In this document: in pieces, positions 1 to 8,267 of the stretch
Position numbering within the stretch: position 1 is the first letter of the stretch
How the letters are laid out: each line of letters begins with the position of its first letter
Assembly: GCA_020854055.1 (NCBI GenBank)
Contig: JADZGD010000058.1
Coordinates: 1 to 53,309, forward strand
Reading direction: 5' to 3'
Length of the DNA stretch: 53,309 bases
Source: Bryobacterales bacterium
Lineage (GTDB): Bacteria; Acidobacteriota; Terriglobia; Bryobacterales; Bryobacteraceae
The notes under the pieces: model-generated
The model's database searches: none
Told to the model about the DNA's origin: nothing
Seen by the model: only the letters and a program-made list of their open reading frames with translations
Program-made: the position numbers and the translations under genes

Positions 1-271
1 CGGCAAGCCTGGCATCGGCATCCCGGGCAAGCAGCGAAATCTCGTCCGTCCCGCCGCTGTCGGCGGCCGGCGCCCCCTCTCCCCCGCCGGCAGGCGCCGA
101 ACGGGAGCGAAACCACAGCCACACACCGGCCGCGATGATGCCGATCGAACCGAGGACGGCCATGAACAGCAACAGGCTCATCCCTTCCAGCTTTAACATC
201 ACCTTGCCGGTAACGAATGACAACACCATGTAACCCAGCAGGGAAGCGCCGGTAGACAGGTAATAGTTCAT
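1..271 (-). CDS. tssM: TssM/IcmF type VI secretion inner-membrane protein, N-terminal part
   Basis: Only the first 90 codons are in the window; the gene runs off the left edge. The ATG at 271-269 follows an AAGGAG ribosome-binding site that overlaps the tssL stop codon (TAAGGAG). The translation begins MNYYLSTGASLLGYM and has two hydrophobic segments (about residues 4-22 and 31-52, ending GVWLWFR). A short Gly/Ala/Pro-rich cytoplasmic linker and EISLLARDADARLA follow. Two N-terminal membrane helices and an acidic helix of the form E-I-x-L-L-x-x-A-x-x-R-L-A are typical of TssM, which together with TssL and TssJ forms the trans-envelope complex of the T6SS. The order tssK-tssL-tssM supports the call. 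The Walker A region and periplasmic domain lie outside the window and could not be checked. Confidence 0.75.
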   Translation of the reverse strand, partial: MNYYLSTGASLLGYMVLSFVTGKVMLKLEGMSLLLFMAVLGSIGIIAAGVWLWFRSRSAPAGGGEGAPAADSGGTDEISLLARDADARLA

Positions 272-283
272 GACAGTGTCTCC

Positions 284-1009
284 TTAGACGCGTCCTCGCG
301 CGGCCCACGTGCCCAGTTCGCCGACACCCGAACCGAGACTGAGTTTGAAGATCACAAACAGCGCCACTGCGAATAGTAGCGAGGCACAAGCGATGATTCC
401 CCAGCGCTTCACCCACGGATCGGTCAGTACGGCGCGTTTCGGTTCGGACGGCAGCATCCAACCCGGTGAAAACTCCGGTGATGGCTGGCGGATACGGCGA
501 ATCTTGGCCGCTGTCTCCTCCATCACCGCCCTCAACTCGCCGCGCCCGCCGATACTGTAGCGCCCGGCAAAGCCCAGCAGGAGACAGAGGTAGTAGATCT
601 CCAGCAGGTCGGCCAGGTCGTGGGAATCGCTTCGTCCAAGCAGCTTTTGCAGATTCTGGAAGAACACCTCGCCGGCGATGTGGAGACCAAACAGTTCCTC
701 CTGGAGCGGCTGCCGCGGCCAGTCGGCGAAGATCGGATTGCGCAGGTTGAGAATCGATTCATCAAGGAAGGCCACGGTGGCGAAGATGGCCAATTGAATG
801 TCCTCGGCCGTGTAACCGCGGCTACGGGCCTCCTGTTCGGCGGCTTTGAGCGCCTCCCGGAACTGCCACCGGAAGCTGGCCGCGTCGCTCACCGCCTGCC
901 GGTTGGCCCGCAGGCGCTCGATTACCGTGAAAACTTCCTGAAATGCCAGTGCCAGATTGTCCGGGCGCCGGTACTGGTCTTGCCCGGCGCCGCCTGTCGC
1001 AGGATGCAT
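284..1009 (-). CDS. tssL: TssL/DotU type VI secretion inner-membrane protein
   Basis: A 241-residue DotU-family protein. TssL is a tail-anchored inner-membrane protein whose cytoplasmic domain joins TssM to the baseplate through TssK. The sequence shows a helical cytoplasmic domain with FLDESILN and a conserved LLEIYYLCLLLGFAGRY stretch, then one C-terminal membrane helix (WGIIACASLLFAVALFVIF) and a short tail. The frame stays open to 1078 inside tssK, but the ATG at 1009 (MHPATGG) is preferred. A GAGGGG ribosome-binding site stands just upstream, and this start lies about 10 bases past the tssK stop, giving ordinary operon spacing. No peptidoglycan-binding OmpA-like extension is present, so this is the short form of TssL. 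Confidence 0.9.
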   Translation of the reverse strand: MHPATGGAGQDQYRRPDNLALAFQEVFTVIERLRANRQAVSDAASFRWQFREALKAAEQEARSRGYTAEDIQLAIFATVAFLDESILNLRNPIFADWPRQPLQEELFGLHIAGEVFFQNLQKLLGRSDSHDLADLLEIYYLCLLLGFAGRYSIGGRGELRAVMEETAAKIRRIRQPSPEFSPGWMLPSEPKRAVLTDPWVKRWGIIACASLLFAVALFVIFKLSLGSGVGELGTWAARGRV

Positions 1010-1019
1010 GGATCCCCTC

Positions 1020-2375
1020 TCACGACTCCAGTACGACGAGTAGCTCGACGTCCGGATCGGGTAATTCTCCCGGTACATACACCCCGGCCTGCCTGGTCTT
1101 TACCAGGTGATCCCAGCAGGGGCCCGCTTTCGAAATGGAAAAATACTGTGTATCGACGCGCGTTGAGATGGCGGAAGGAGGAACCGGCAGATGTGTCAGA
1201 GGTAGTCCGGGTAGCGCCCTCTTCACCAGTTCGGGTACAAAAGTTTTCGAGCAGACCTTGGTCAATTGCGGCGTCCGGGCGATCAGATCCGCCTCTCCGA
1301 TCGGCGAACGAATCGCCAGGATCCACCTTGACGGGCCCAGGCAGCGCTGGTCCGTGACTTCGCCCTCGTAAAAGTAGTCCGCCGTCCTGGCCAGTGGAAT
1401 CGCTATGCAGTTGGTTGGGACAATGGCCTCCAGATGCGTCCGGATGTGATGATCGATCTGGTTGAACGTCTCTTCCAGGCGGTTATGCTCGTAGAGCGGC
1501 ACGCTCCGGGGATGCGAGTCGATGGCAAAGGTACACAACGCTCCTGCCAGCCGCGCCAGCTCCACGTAAAGCTCTTCCGGGTGGCCGCGTTTGGAGAGGA
1601 AGAAATGCCGCAGCGGAGCGAGCGACGCGTTCACCGCGTGCAACATCCAGAAACTGGCAATGTCCCGGGTGGAATACTCGGCCCAGGACTTGGCTCCGGC
1701 CGTTTTACCGCGTCCCAGCGCTTCGCTTTTGTCCTCGAGAATCTCGATCAGCCGCCGGAGAATCATCATGATCCGCTCGCTGGCGCTGATCTTCATCACC
1801 GGCGGAATGAACTCCGGATCGTAGACAAATCTCCCGGCGCCATCGCGCTTCACCCGGGCGAGTGGAATGGTTTGTGCGTCACCGGCTGGTTCGATGTCGA
1901 GCAAAAAACGGATATTCTTGCGCGCTACGCGAACCGGCTTTTCGTCGCGGCCGGTGGTCTCGTCGTGCAGCGTCTTCGGCTGCGCCAGGTAGCGTACCGC
2001 GGCGCGTTCGGGCGCGTCCATCTCCACGCAATTCAACCCGTCGTTCCGTCGCGGCGGAACCGACAGCATCACCAGCAGGCTGTCACGGACCGGCGGAAAC
2101 ACCTCGGCGATGTTGCGCGGCTCCGGCAGCACGTCGCTTTCGGGCATGTTGAAGGGCAGCCCGTCGGGAAACACGCCCCGGCCGTGCAACATCGAAACCG
2201 TGCCGTTACGAAGCGCCTCGGCATCCACCTCGAAACCGGCCATACCCCAGGCTTCAAACCACAGCGAAGACACGGCAAAGCGGACCGAGTCCTCAAAGTA
2301 CCGGTTCTGAAGCTGGAAATGATGCGGCCCCAGGTACATCCCCTCGGACCAGACCACCCTCGAAAGCTGTTTCAT
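1020..2375 (-). CDS. tssK: TssK type VI secretion baseplate protein (copy 1)
   Basis: A 451-residue TssK. TssK trimers connect the T6SS baseplate wedges (TssEFG) to the TssJLM membrane complex. The start MKQLSRVVWSEGMYLGPHHF matches the family signature in which TssK opens with V-x-W-x-E/K-G-x-x-L-x-P-x-H-x-Q. The frame is open upstream to 2468, but those 31 residues carry no family similarity, so the ATG at 2375 is chosen; no strong ribosome-binding site precedes it. The C-terminal half carries LPVPPSAISTRVDTQYFSI, the usual end-domain sequence. It is first in a tssK-tssL-tssM run and is divergent from the GEFTRMF repeat gene. The second TssK in this window (5689-7044) has exactly the same length but is clearly diverged. 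Confidence 0.92.
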   Translation of the reverse strand: MKQLSRVVWSEGMYLGPHHFQLQNRYFEDSVRFAVSSLWFEAWGMAGFEVDAEALRNGTVSMLHGRGVFPDGLPFNMPESDVLPEPRNIAEVFPPVRDSLLVMLSVPPRRNDGLNCVEMDAPERAAVRYLAQPKTLHDETTGRDEKPVRVARKNIRFLLDIEPAGDAQTIPLARVKRDGAGRFVYDPEFIPPVMKISASERIMMILRRLIEILEDKSEALGRGKTAGAKSWAEYSTRDIASFWMLHAVNASLAPLRHFFLSKRGHPEELYVELARLAGALCTFAIDSHPRSVPLYEHNRLEETFNQIDHHIRTHLEAIVPTNCIAIPLARTADYFYEGEVTDQRCLGPSRWILAIRSPIGEADLIARTPQLTKVCSKTFVPELVKRALPGLPLTHLPVPPSAISTRVDTQYFSISKAGPCWDHLVKTRQAGVYVPGELPDPDVELLVVLES

Positions 2376-2466
2376 AGCAATAGCGGGCCCGCTGCACGGC
2401 GATGCAGAATATACTCTACCATAGGCCCTCTGGAAGTGATCCGGTGGGCAACTGGTCAGGGAACCC
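2376..2466. promoter_or_regulatory. Divergent promoter region between tssK and the repeat-protein gene
   Basis: This 91-base gap separates the two divergent T6SS-associated transcripts and must hold both promoters if each is transcribed from its own start. A TATACT -10-like hexamer lies at 2410-2415 on the plus strand, and the same AT-rich patch reads TATATT on the minus strand. No convincing -35 hexamer is seen for either direction, so sigma-factor use is undetermined. Confidence 0.3.
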
Positions 2467-4134
2467 ATGAATTTTTACCAGCGCTACGAACTGTTGGATC
2501 TCATCCGGGGCGATGGGACCAAGATTTTCCGTGCCAGGGAGTCAGCCACCGGACGTAGCGTCGAAGTCTACCTGTTCACCGGAAGCCGGCGGCCCGAAGA
2601 CGATACCTTGCTCGATATGCTGCGGCGTCTTCCGCCCGGTTCACGGCCCGAGTTGATCGAGGTAGGCGACAACGATGGTACGCCCTTCGTCGCGACACAA
2701 TTACCCGCCGGCAGCGACCTGTGGAGTTGGGCCTCCGGCCTTGCCGCCGCGCCTGCCGCGCCCATCGCCCAACCACCCAAAGACTATTCCCGCGCCGGCG
2801 TATGGAAGGTGCCGGGCGGTTTCATTACACCGCCTCCGCGCCGCCCGGTGACGCCTGGAGCCGCCACCCAGCCGGGCGAGTTCACCAGCATGTTTCAGAC
2901 TCCGGCTCCACCGCCCTCCGCGCCTCCGGCACAGAGCGAGCCTGCTGTGGATCCGAATGCCGCCACCCGAAAGTTTACCGTGCCGCCCATTCCCCCAACG
3001 CCGCCACCGGTCCCGGGCGGGCCGGGCGAGTTCACCCGCATGTTTCAGGCTCCCACGGCACCGCCCCCCCGCGCCGATCTGCCGACACAGCAGCACCAGG
3101 TTCCTCCCGCCGCCCCCCCACCGCCAGCCCAGGGCGGGCCGGGCGAGTTCACCCGCATGTTTCAGGCTCCTACGGAACCGCCCCCCCGCGCCGATCTGCC
3201 GACACAGCAGCACCAGGTTCCTCCCGCCGCCCCCCCACCGCCAGCCCAGGGCGGGCCGGGCGAGTTTACCCGCATGTTTCAGGCCCCCACGGCACCGCCC
3301 CCCCGCGCCGATCTGCCGACACAGCAGCACCAGGCTCCTCCCGCCGCCCCTCCGCCGCCAGCCCAGAGCAGACCAGGCGAGTTCACCAGCATGTTTCAGG
3401 CCCCTACCGCACCGCCACCCCGCGCCGATCTACCGACACGGCAGCACCAGGTTCCACCTCCGCCGCCGGCAACTCGCGCCGGCGAGACAACGCGCAAGTT
3501 CCAGGTCCAACCCCCAGCGCCGCCACCAGCCCCCGCACAGAACGAACCCGGCGAGTTCACCCGAATGTTCCAGGCTCCCGCGGTTACGCCACCCCATCAA
3601 CCAGCGCCTCCAGCCCCGGTGCAGCCGCCCGCGGCCGAGGGCCCCGGCGAGTTCACGCGATTCTTCCAATCCCCAATGAAGGCAGAACCGTTGACGCCGG
3701 GCGCCGGCCGTAGCCCTTTCCCGGCCCAGGCGCCTCCGCCTCCGTCCGCGGCCAAGGGACCGGGCGAGTTCACCCGCGTGTTCGGACGCTCCGATCTGCC
3801 AACGGGACCGCCGCCACCGGCCGCCAGCATACCGCCACCCAGCTTTGGCGCGTCTTCCGGTGGCGCCACCGGGGCCTTTTCTGCTGCGCGGCCTCCCATG
3901 CAGCAGCCCATGGCGGGCGCAGCACCGGCCCAACCGCAGGGACCAAGCGAGTACACCCGGATGTTTGCGGCGCCCTCACCGGCGCCTGAGGCGCCGCCGG
4001 CCGCTCAACCGGCGGCCGCTCCGGCCGCCCGAAAACCCAAGACTAAACAGAATCTGCTGCCCATCATTCTCATTTTTGCCGGGTTGATCTTTATCCTGAT
4101 CATCGTCGTGTTCGCGTTCGCCATGAAAAAATAA
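2467..4134 (+). CDS. Membrane-anchored GEFTRMF-repeat protein with degenerate kinase N-lobe, T6SS-linked
   Basis: A 555-residue protein in three parts. Residues 1-75 (FYQRYELLDLIRGDGTKIF, then RARESATGRSVEVYLF) resemble the N-lobe of a Hanks-type kinase. The glycine loop is degenerate, the VAIK lysine is missing, and there is no C-lobe, so no kinase activity is expected. Residues about 110-515 are low-complexity Pro/Ala/Gln linker carrying about ten spaced motifs of the form G-E-F-T-R-M-F, with variants GEFTSMF, GETTRKF, GEFTRFF, GEFTRVF and SEYTRMF. A lysine-rich stretch and one C-terminal membrane helix (LLPIILIFAGLIFILIIVV) end in AMKK. The threonine in every motif is a possible phosphosite, for instance for FHA recognition; this is inference. 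The stop codon overlaps the start of the next gene (TAATG at 4132-4136), so the two are translationally coupled. The function is unknown. A T6SS accessory role is inferred from position only. Confidence 0.8.
   Translation: MNFYQRYELLDLIRGDGTKIFRARESATGRSVEVYLFTGSRRPEDDTLLDMLRRLPPGSRPELIEVGDNDGTPFVATQLPAGSDLWSWASGLAAAPAAPIAQPPKDYSRAGVWKVPGGFITPPPRRPVTPGAATQPGEFTSMFQTPAPPPSAPPAQSEPAVDPNAATRKFTVPPIPPTPPPVPGGPGEFTRMFQAPTAPPPRADLPTQQHQVPPAAPPPPAQGGPGEFTRMFQAPTEPPPRADLPTQQHQVPPAAPPPPAQGGPGEFTRMFQAPTAPPPRADLPTQQHQAPPAAPPPPAQSRPGEFTSMFQAPTAPPPRADLPTRQHQVPPPPPATRAGETTRKFQVQPPAPPPAPAQNEPGEFTRMFQAPAVTPPHQPAPPAPVQPPAAEGPGEFTRFFQSPMKAEPLTPGAGRSPFPAQAPPPPSAAKGPGEFTRVFGRSDLPTGPPPPAASIPPPSFGASSGGATGAFSAARPPMQQPMAGAAPAQPQGPSEYTRMFAAPSPAPEAPPAAQPAAAPAARKPKTKQNLLPIILIFAGLIFILIIVVFAFAMKK
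3021..3458 (+). repeat. 117-bp in-frame tandem repeat, about 3.75 copies
   Basis: Copies begin at 3021, 3138, 3255 and 3372, an exact 117-base (39-codon) period. Each encodes GEFTRMFQAP, then a PPPRADLPTQQHQ segment, then a proline-rich run. The first three copies are nearly identical at the DNA level and the fourth diverges after its PTRQHQV segment. Shorter and more diverged motif copies flank this block on both sides. The near identity suggests recent expansion by slippage or unequal recombination. Confidence 0.93.
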
Positions 4135-5681
4135 TGTCCATCCCACTGAACATCGGCTCAGATGCTCAATTTCGATGTGTCCAGCGCTTTCTCGTGGACG
4201 CCGGATTTGACGAAGACGCAATTCGGCACACCTTCAACCTCAAGGAATATTACGAATATTCGCTCGGCGACCGGCGCGAGGATGTGCCGGCCGAACCCGC
4301 CGGCGCATACGATCTCTGCGTCCGGCTTTTTCTCGAGGGCCGCATCGTTCCAATCGAATCCATCCGGCGAACGGCTGGCCATGAAGTGGCAGGCGCGCTG
4401 CAAGCCCTGGGGCTACTTCAGGCCGAAAGCGCGGATCTCGGAGGCCACTACTCGCCGGTCGCTCTCTATCCGGTACACCAACTGTTCATCGTTTCGGACC
4501 GGTGGACGAACCCCGACGGTAGCCTCCACGCTCCGGCCGACGACATGGTCTATGCGGCCCTGGTTCGCAATACCAATAGCTTTCTGAACCTGATGCCGGA
4601 GTGGCCGTGCGAACGGTTCCTCGATCTGTGCTCGGGAACGGGCGCCGCCGCGCTCTGCGCCGCCCGCGACAACGCCAAGACGGCCTACGCTTTCGACATC
4701 ACCGAGCGCTCCACCGCCTTTGCCACGTTCAATGCCCGGCTCAATGCTCTGCCCAACGTAGTCATGGGCCGCGGCGACGCCTACGAACCGGCCGGTGACC
4801 TGCAGTTCGACCGCATTGTGGCACATCCGCCCTATGTTCCGGTCCTGCGGCACAAGTGGACTTACCACTCAGGTGGCCGCGACGGCGAGCAGATCACCCG
4901 CAAGCTGATCGAAGGACTGCCACGGCACCTGGCCCCCGGCGGGCTGTTCATCTGCCTGGCCGCCGGCACGGACCGCACCACCAACCTGCTCGAAAACCGC
5001 ATCCGGGAATGGCTTGGCGAGGCAAGCGACGAATTTGACGTGGTAGTTGTTCTTCGCAGCGTGATGGACCCGGCGGTGTTTGTGATTCGCCAGGTGCTAT
5101 TCGGTTTCGCCAACCTCGATGAACTGCGGCAATGGAAAGAGGTTTTCCGCGAACTTCGAGTGACTTCGGTCGTTTACGGACCGATTGTGATTCAACGGCG
5201 CACTACGCCTAGAAAAGTCTTCACGCTCCGCCGCAAGGCAGGCCGCCGCAGTTCGCCGCTGGAGATCTTCTGGATGCTGCAGTGGGAAGCGATGGTAGCT
5301 GAAGGCAAGCTGGCCTCCCGCCTGCTTCCCTCCGAGCTCAAAGCCGTGCCGGGTGCACGGCTGGACATCGAACACCGGCTCGACGGCGGCACCGACTGGG
5401 ATGCGCGCCGTTACCTGCTGAGCACCAGCTATCCGTTCCAGATGGAATGCGACGACGCCGCCTTCTTCGCGCTGGTCACGTCCCGGCTTCAGGTTCCGGC
5501 CACCGGAACGGCGCTGTTTGAGCAATTGAAGCAGGACGGGGTCCTGCATCCCGAAACCGATCCCGAGGAGTTCTCCGAAGCGCTGGCCACGCTAGTGTCC
5601 GGCGGCTTCATCCAGACCAGCATTTGTCCGCTGCCGATGAACGGGAACGCAAAGATACTCGACGGTCTGGAAGACGCTTGA
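4134..5681 (+). CDS. PrmC/HemK-like class I SAM methyltransferase, 515 residues
   Basis: The ATG overlaps the stop codon of the repeat-protein gene (TAATG), so the two are co-translated. Residues 1-150 form an N-terminal region that may be a winged helix. The Rossmann SAM-binding motif is FLDLCSGTGAAALCAA (about residues 157-172). The catalytic motif reads HPPYVPVL (about 230) where PrmC-type N5-glutamine methyltransferases have NPPY. The sequence AHPPY followed by GGLFICLAAG keeps the fold. About 200 residues after the core (from QVLFGFANLDELRQW) are an extra C-terminal domain. True PrmC proteins are near 280 residues and act on release factors. This protein is longer, has His in place of Asn in the motif, and is coupled to a T6SS-linked gene, so its substrate is probably different. 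It converges on tssK copy 2 with a 7-base gap. Confidence 0.72.
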   Translation: MSIPLNIGSDAQFRCVQRFLVDAGFDEDAIRHTFNLKEYYEYSLGDRREDVPAEPAGAYDLCVRLFLEGRIVPIESIRRTAGHEVAGALQALGLLQAESADLGGHYSPVALYPVHQLFIVSDRWTNPDGSLHAPADDMVYAALVRNTNSFLNLMPEWPCERFLDLCSGTGAAALCAARDNAKTAYAFDITERSTAFATFNARLNALPNVVMGRGDAYEPAGDLQFDRIVAHPPYVPVLRHKWTYHSGGRDGEQITRKLIEGLPRHLAPGGLFICLAAGTDRTTNLLENRIREWLGEASDEFDVVVVLRSVMDPAVFVIRQVLFGFANLDELRQWKEVFRELRVTSVVYGPIVIQRRTTPRKVFTLRRKAGRRSSPLEIFWMLQWEAMVAEGKLASRLLPSELKAVPGARLDIEHRLDGGTDWDARRYLLSTSYPFQMECDDAAFFALVTSRLQVPATGTALFEQLKQDGVLHPETDPEEFSEALATLVSGGFIQTSICPLPMNGNAKILDGLEDA

Positions 5682-5688
5682 GAAGATC

Positions 5689-7044
5689 CTAGCTCGCTTC
5701 CGGCAGTAGGATCACCAGTTCCAGTTGTGGAGCCGGAAGCTCAGCCGGGACATAAGCCGCCAGGTTGCGCGCCCGCAGGACGGCTTCCCAGGCGACGCCC
5801 GACTGGTTCAGGCTGAAGTACTGGTAGTTCAGCTTGACCGGGATGGCACTGGGCGGGCGCGGTGTATGGGTCAGTTGAACTCCCGGCAATGCCTGCCGCA
5901 CCAGGTGCTCGATGTGGTTGGCCGAACAGACCTTCACCAGGAAGGGTACTCGCTGGATGATCTCCGCCTCGCCCACGTCCGAAGCGACCGCCAGGTACAT
6001 CCGGGTATTGGTCAGATACTTCTCATCCGACAGCGCCGTAGCGTAGATGGACTGCTGGACGAGGCGCAGCGGCAAGGAAACGTAGTTGCTTGGCACTACG
6101 GTTTCCAGCAGCGTCCGCACTTTTTCATCAAGATTGGTAAAACACGCCGTCAGGTCGTCATGGTCGTAAAGCGGCAAGTCACGGGGATGAATCTTCAGTG
6201 AAAACGTCGTCAGCGCGCCGGCCAGCGAAAGCATGGCCGAATAGAGCTTCTCGGGATGCCCCCTGCGGCTCTCAAACAGGTGCTGCACCAGCGGGAAGTG
6301 GGAGTTGATGGTGTAGAGCAGCCAGAAGTTGGCGATGTCGGAAGTTCCAAAGTCGGCCAGGGTCAGATTCTTCTGGCGTCGCCCTCCGGCCAGCATACTG
6401 CTTTTGGCGGCCAGGATCTCGACCAGGCGGCGGGCAATCGCCACCAGAAAGTCGCTGGAGGTAATGTCGAGCAGCGGCGGAATGAACTGCGGGTCCAACT
6501 GGTAGGTTCCGGCCGGAGTCTTCAGCACCCGTCCGGCGCGAATCACCGAGAAGTCCTGTTGCGATTCGCCTTCCACCATCAGGCGGAAATTCTTGCGCGC
6601 CACCTGGATCGGCTTCTCGGCAAGGCCGGAATTTTCATCCCGCACCATCCGCACCTCGGCCAGATAGCGCGTTGCGGCATCGCGCTCAGCGATGGAGACA
6701 TTGAGGCCCGGGTCGCGGTAGTGGGGAATGGCCAGAAAGACGTCGAGAACCCGCTGATCCTGATCGAAGCAATCGGCCAGGGGCTTGGGGTTCGCGGGCG
6801 GATCCGAGTCGGGGATATCGAACAGCAACCCGTCGGGCAGAATCCCCGACGCCCGGCTGATGGAGAGATATCCGGCCGACAGCGCCTCATGATCGATCTG
6901 AAGCGTGCGGAACCCCCAGGGTTGGTAATTGAGCGCCTCCAGTTGGAACTGCAGAGACGACTCGATAAAGCGATCCTGCGTCTGGAGATGCTGCGGGCTG
7001 AGAAACGTACCCTTCATCCAGATCACTGGCTGCAATCTCTTCAT
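5689..7044 (-). CDS. tssK: TssK type VI secretion baseplate protein (copy 2)
   Basis: A second TssK, 451 residues, opening MKRLQPVIWMKGTFLSPQHL, the same signature as copy 1 (V-x-W-x-x-G-x-x-L-x-P-x-H-x-Q). The C-terminal region TPRPPSAIPVKLNYQYFSL aligns with the matching part of copy 1. The ATG at 7044 is chosen; a TTG nine bases upstream is also open, and neither has a strong ribosome-binding site. The two copies share family landmarks but differ at most positions, so they are old paralogues or belong to two sub-assemblies rather than a recent duplication. It is transcribed towards the methyltransferase gene and away from prfB. No other tss gene lies beside it inside the window. Confidence 0.9.
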   Translation of the reverse strand: MKRLQPVIWMKGTFLSPQHLQTQDRFIESSLQFQLEALNYQPWGFRTLQIDHEALSAGYLSISRASGILPDGLLFDIPDSDPPANPKPLADCFDQDQRVLDVFLAIPHYRDPGLNVSIAERDAATRYLAEVRMVRDENSGLAEKPIQVARKNFRLMVEGESQQDFSVIRAGRVLKTPAGTYQLDPQFIPPLLDITSSDFLVAIARRLVEILAAKSSMLAGGRRQKNLTLADFGTSDIANFWLLYTINSHFPLVQHLFESRRGHPEKLYSAMLSLAGALTTFSLKIHPRDLPLYDHDDLTACFTNLDEKVRTLLETVVPSNYVSLPLRLVQQSIYATALSDEKYLTNTRMYLAVASDVGEAEIIQRVPFLVKVCSANHIEHLVRQALPGVQLTHTPRPPSAIPVKLNYQYFSLNQSGVAWEAVLRARNLAAYVPAELPAPQLELVILLPEAS

Positions 7045-7129
7045 CGGTGACAAGGCTACCAGAACCGGGACTCTGTCAACAACCGGGTTAAGGCGGATCG
7101 CGGTGGAGCGCTGATAAACTGAAGATGCT

Positions 7130-8264
7130 ATGACTCTGGATGAGCTGGAAAGGGAGTATGTTGCGCTCCGGCAGCAAGCGATTGCTGTGCGGAGCTATCT
7201 TTGACGCGCCTGGCAAGAAATCCCGGCTGGAAGAACTGGAAGGAGAAATCTCCGCGCCTGATTTCTGGAATTCGCCCGAGCGAAGCCAGAAAGTGATGCA
7301 GGAGCGCAAGCGCCTGGAAGAGGCGGTTACGAGTGACAAGCGCATCGGCAGCCTCACCTCCGACGTGGAGACGCTGCTTGATCTGGGCCGGGAGGGCGAG
7401 GATGTGGGCGCCGAACTGGCTTCCGAGTTAAAGACGTTCCGGGAACAGTTGGAGCATCTCCAGGACCAGATGCTGCTTTCCGGAGAGAACGACCAGCGCA
7501 GCGCGCTGGTGAATATCCACCCCGGCGCCGGCGGCACCGAGAGCCAGGACTGGGCCGAGATGCTGCTGCGCATGTATCTGCGGTGGGCCGAACGCAAGGG
7601 CTTCGAAGCGGTGATCACCGATCGCCTGGATGGTGAAGGCGCGGGCATCAAGTCGGTGACTTTCGAAATCAACGGTGAGGACGCCTACGGACTGTTGCAG
7701 GGGGAGATCGGGGTTCACCGGCTGGTGCGGATCTCGCCGTTCGACTCGAACGCCCGGCGGCACACGTCTTTCGCCTCGGTGTTTATCTATCCTCAGGTAG
7801 ACGACGAGATCAAGATTGACATCAAGCCCGACGATCTCCGGGTGGACACGTTTCGCGCCAGCGGAGCGGGCGGGCAGCACGTCAACCGCACCGATTCGGC
7901 CATCCGCATCACCCACCTGCCCACCGGCATCGTGGTGCAGTGCCAGAACGAACGCTCCCAACATAAGAACCGGGCCAGCGCGCTCAAACAACTGCGGGCA
8001 CGGTTGTGGGAGCACGAAATGGCCAAGCGGCGCGCCGAAGAGCAGAAGTTGGAGGATTCCAAGCTCGATATCAACTTTGGCAGCCAGATCCGCAGCTATG
8101 TGCTGGCTCCCTACCGGTTGATCAAGGACCATCGCACCAAGCTGGCCATCGGCGACGTGGACCGCGTTCTCGAGGGCGACCTGGATCCGTTGCTGCACGC
8201 CTACCTGGTGTGGAAGAAGACCGGAAAGACCGCCGGAGACGGCAAGGACGACCTGCCGGAATAA
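7130..8264 (+). CDS. prfB: Peptide chain release factor 2, read through a programmed +1 frameshift
   Basis: RF2 releases peptides at UGA and UAA. Translation starts at ATG 7130 (MTLDELEREYVAL) and meets an in-frame TGA after 24 codons (CTT TGA at 7199-7204). Slipping one base forward at CTT continues as DAPGKKSRLEELEGE, which aligns with the region after the frameshift in known RF2 proteins. The full coding sequence joins 7130-7201 to 7203-8264, 377 residues. The SPF tripeptide that recognises UGA is in RISPFDSNARR and the catalytic GGQ is in ASGAGGQHVNR. Autoregulation follows: when RF2 is scarce the TGA is not used and frameshifting rises. The sua5 gene starts 3 bases after the stop. Confidence 0.97.
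7190..7205 (+). promoter_or_regulatory. prfB programmed frameshift site
   Basis: The core sequence TAT CTT TGA C at 7196-7205 is the classical RF2 slippage site (Leu codon CTT, slow UGA stop, then C). A GGAG motif lies just upstream at 7191-7194 and could act as the Shine-Dalgarno-like stimulator, though it is weaker than the AGGGGG seen in Escherichia coli. Confidence 0.93.
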
Positions 8265-8267
8265 GCC

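Noticed and set aside
1434..2558. 374-codon plus-strand open frame opposite tssK
   Set aside because: It is antisense to a gene with clear family similarity, its product is His/Arg/Gln-rich without any motif, and such long antisense frames are normal in GC-rich DNA.
2701..3330. 209-codon minus-strand frame with apparent Gly-rich repeats
   Set aside because: It is the complement of the Pro-rich tandem repeat, so its repeats are only a reflection of the coding strand.
3021..3458. CRISPR-like or intergenic repeat array
   Set aside because: The repeats are contiguous, in frame, 117 bases long and encode a Pro-rich protein segment; there are no spacers.
7202..7204. In-frame TGA in prfB read as a broken gene
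   Set aside because: The context CTT TGA C and the matching RF2 sequence on both sides show the known programmed frameshift, so the gene is intact.
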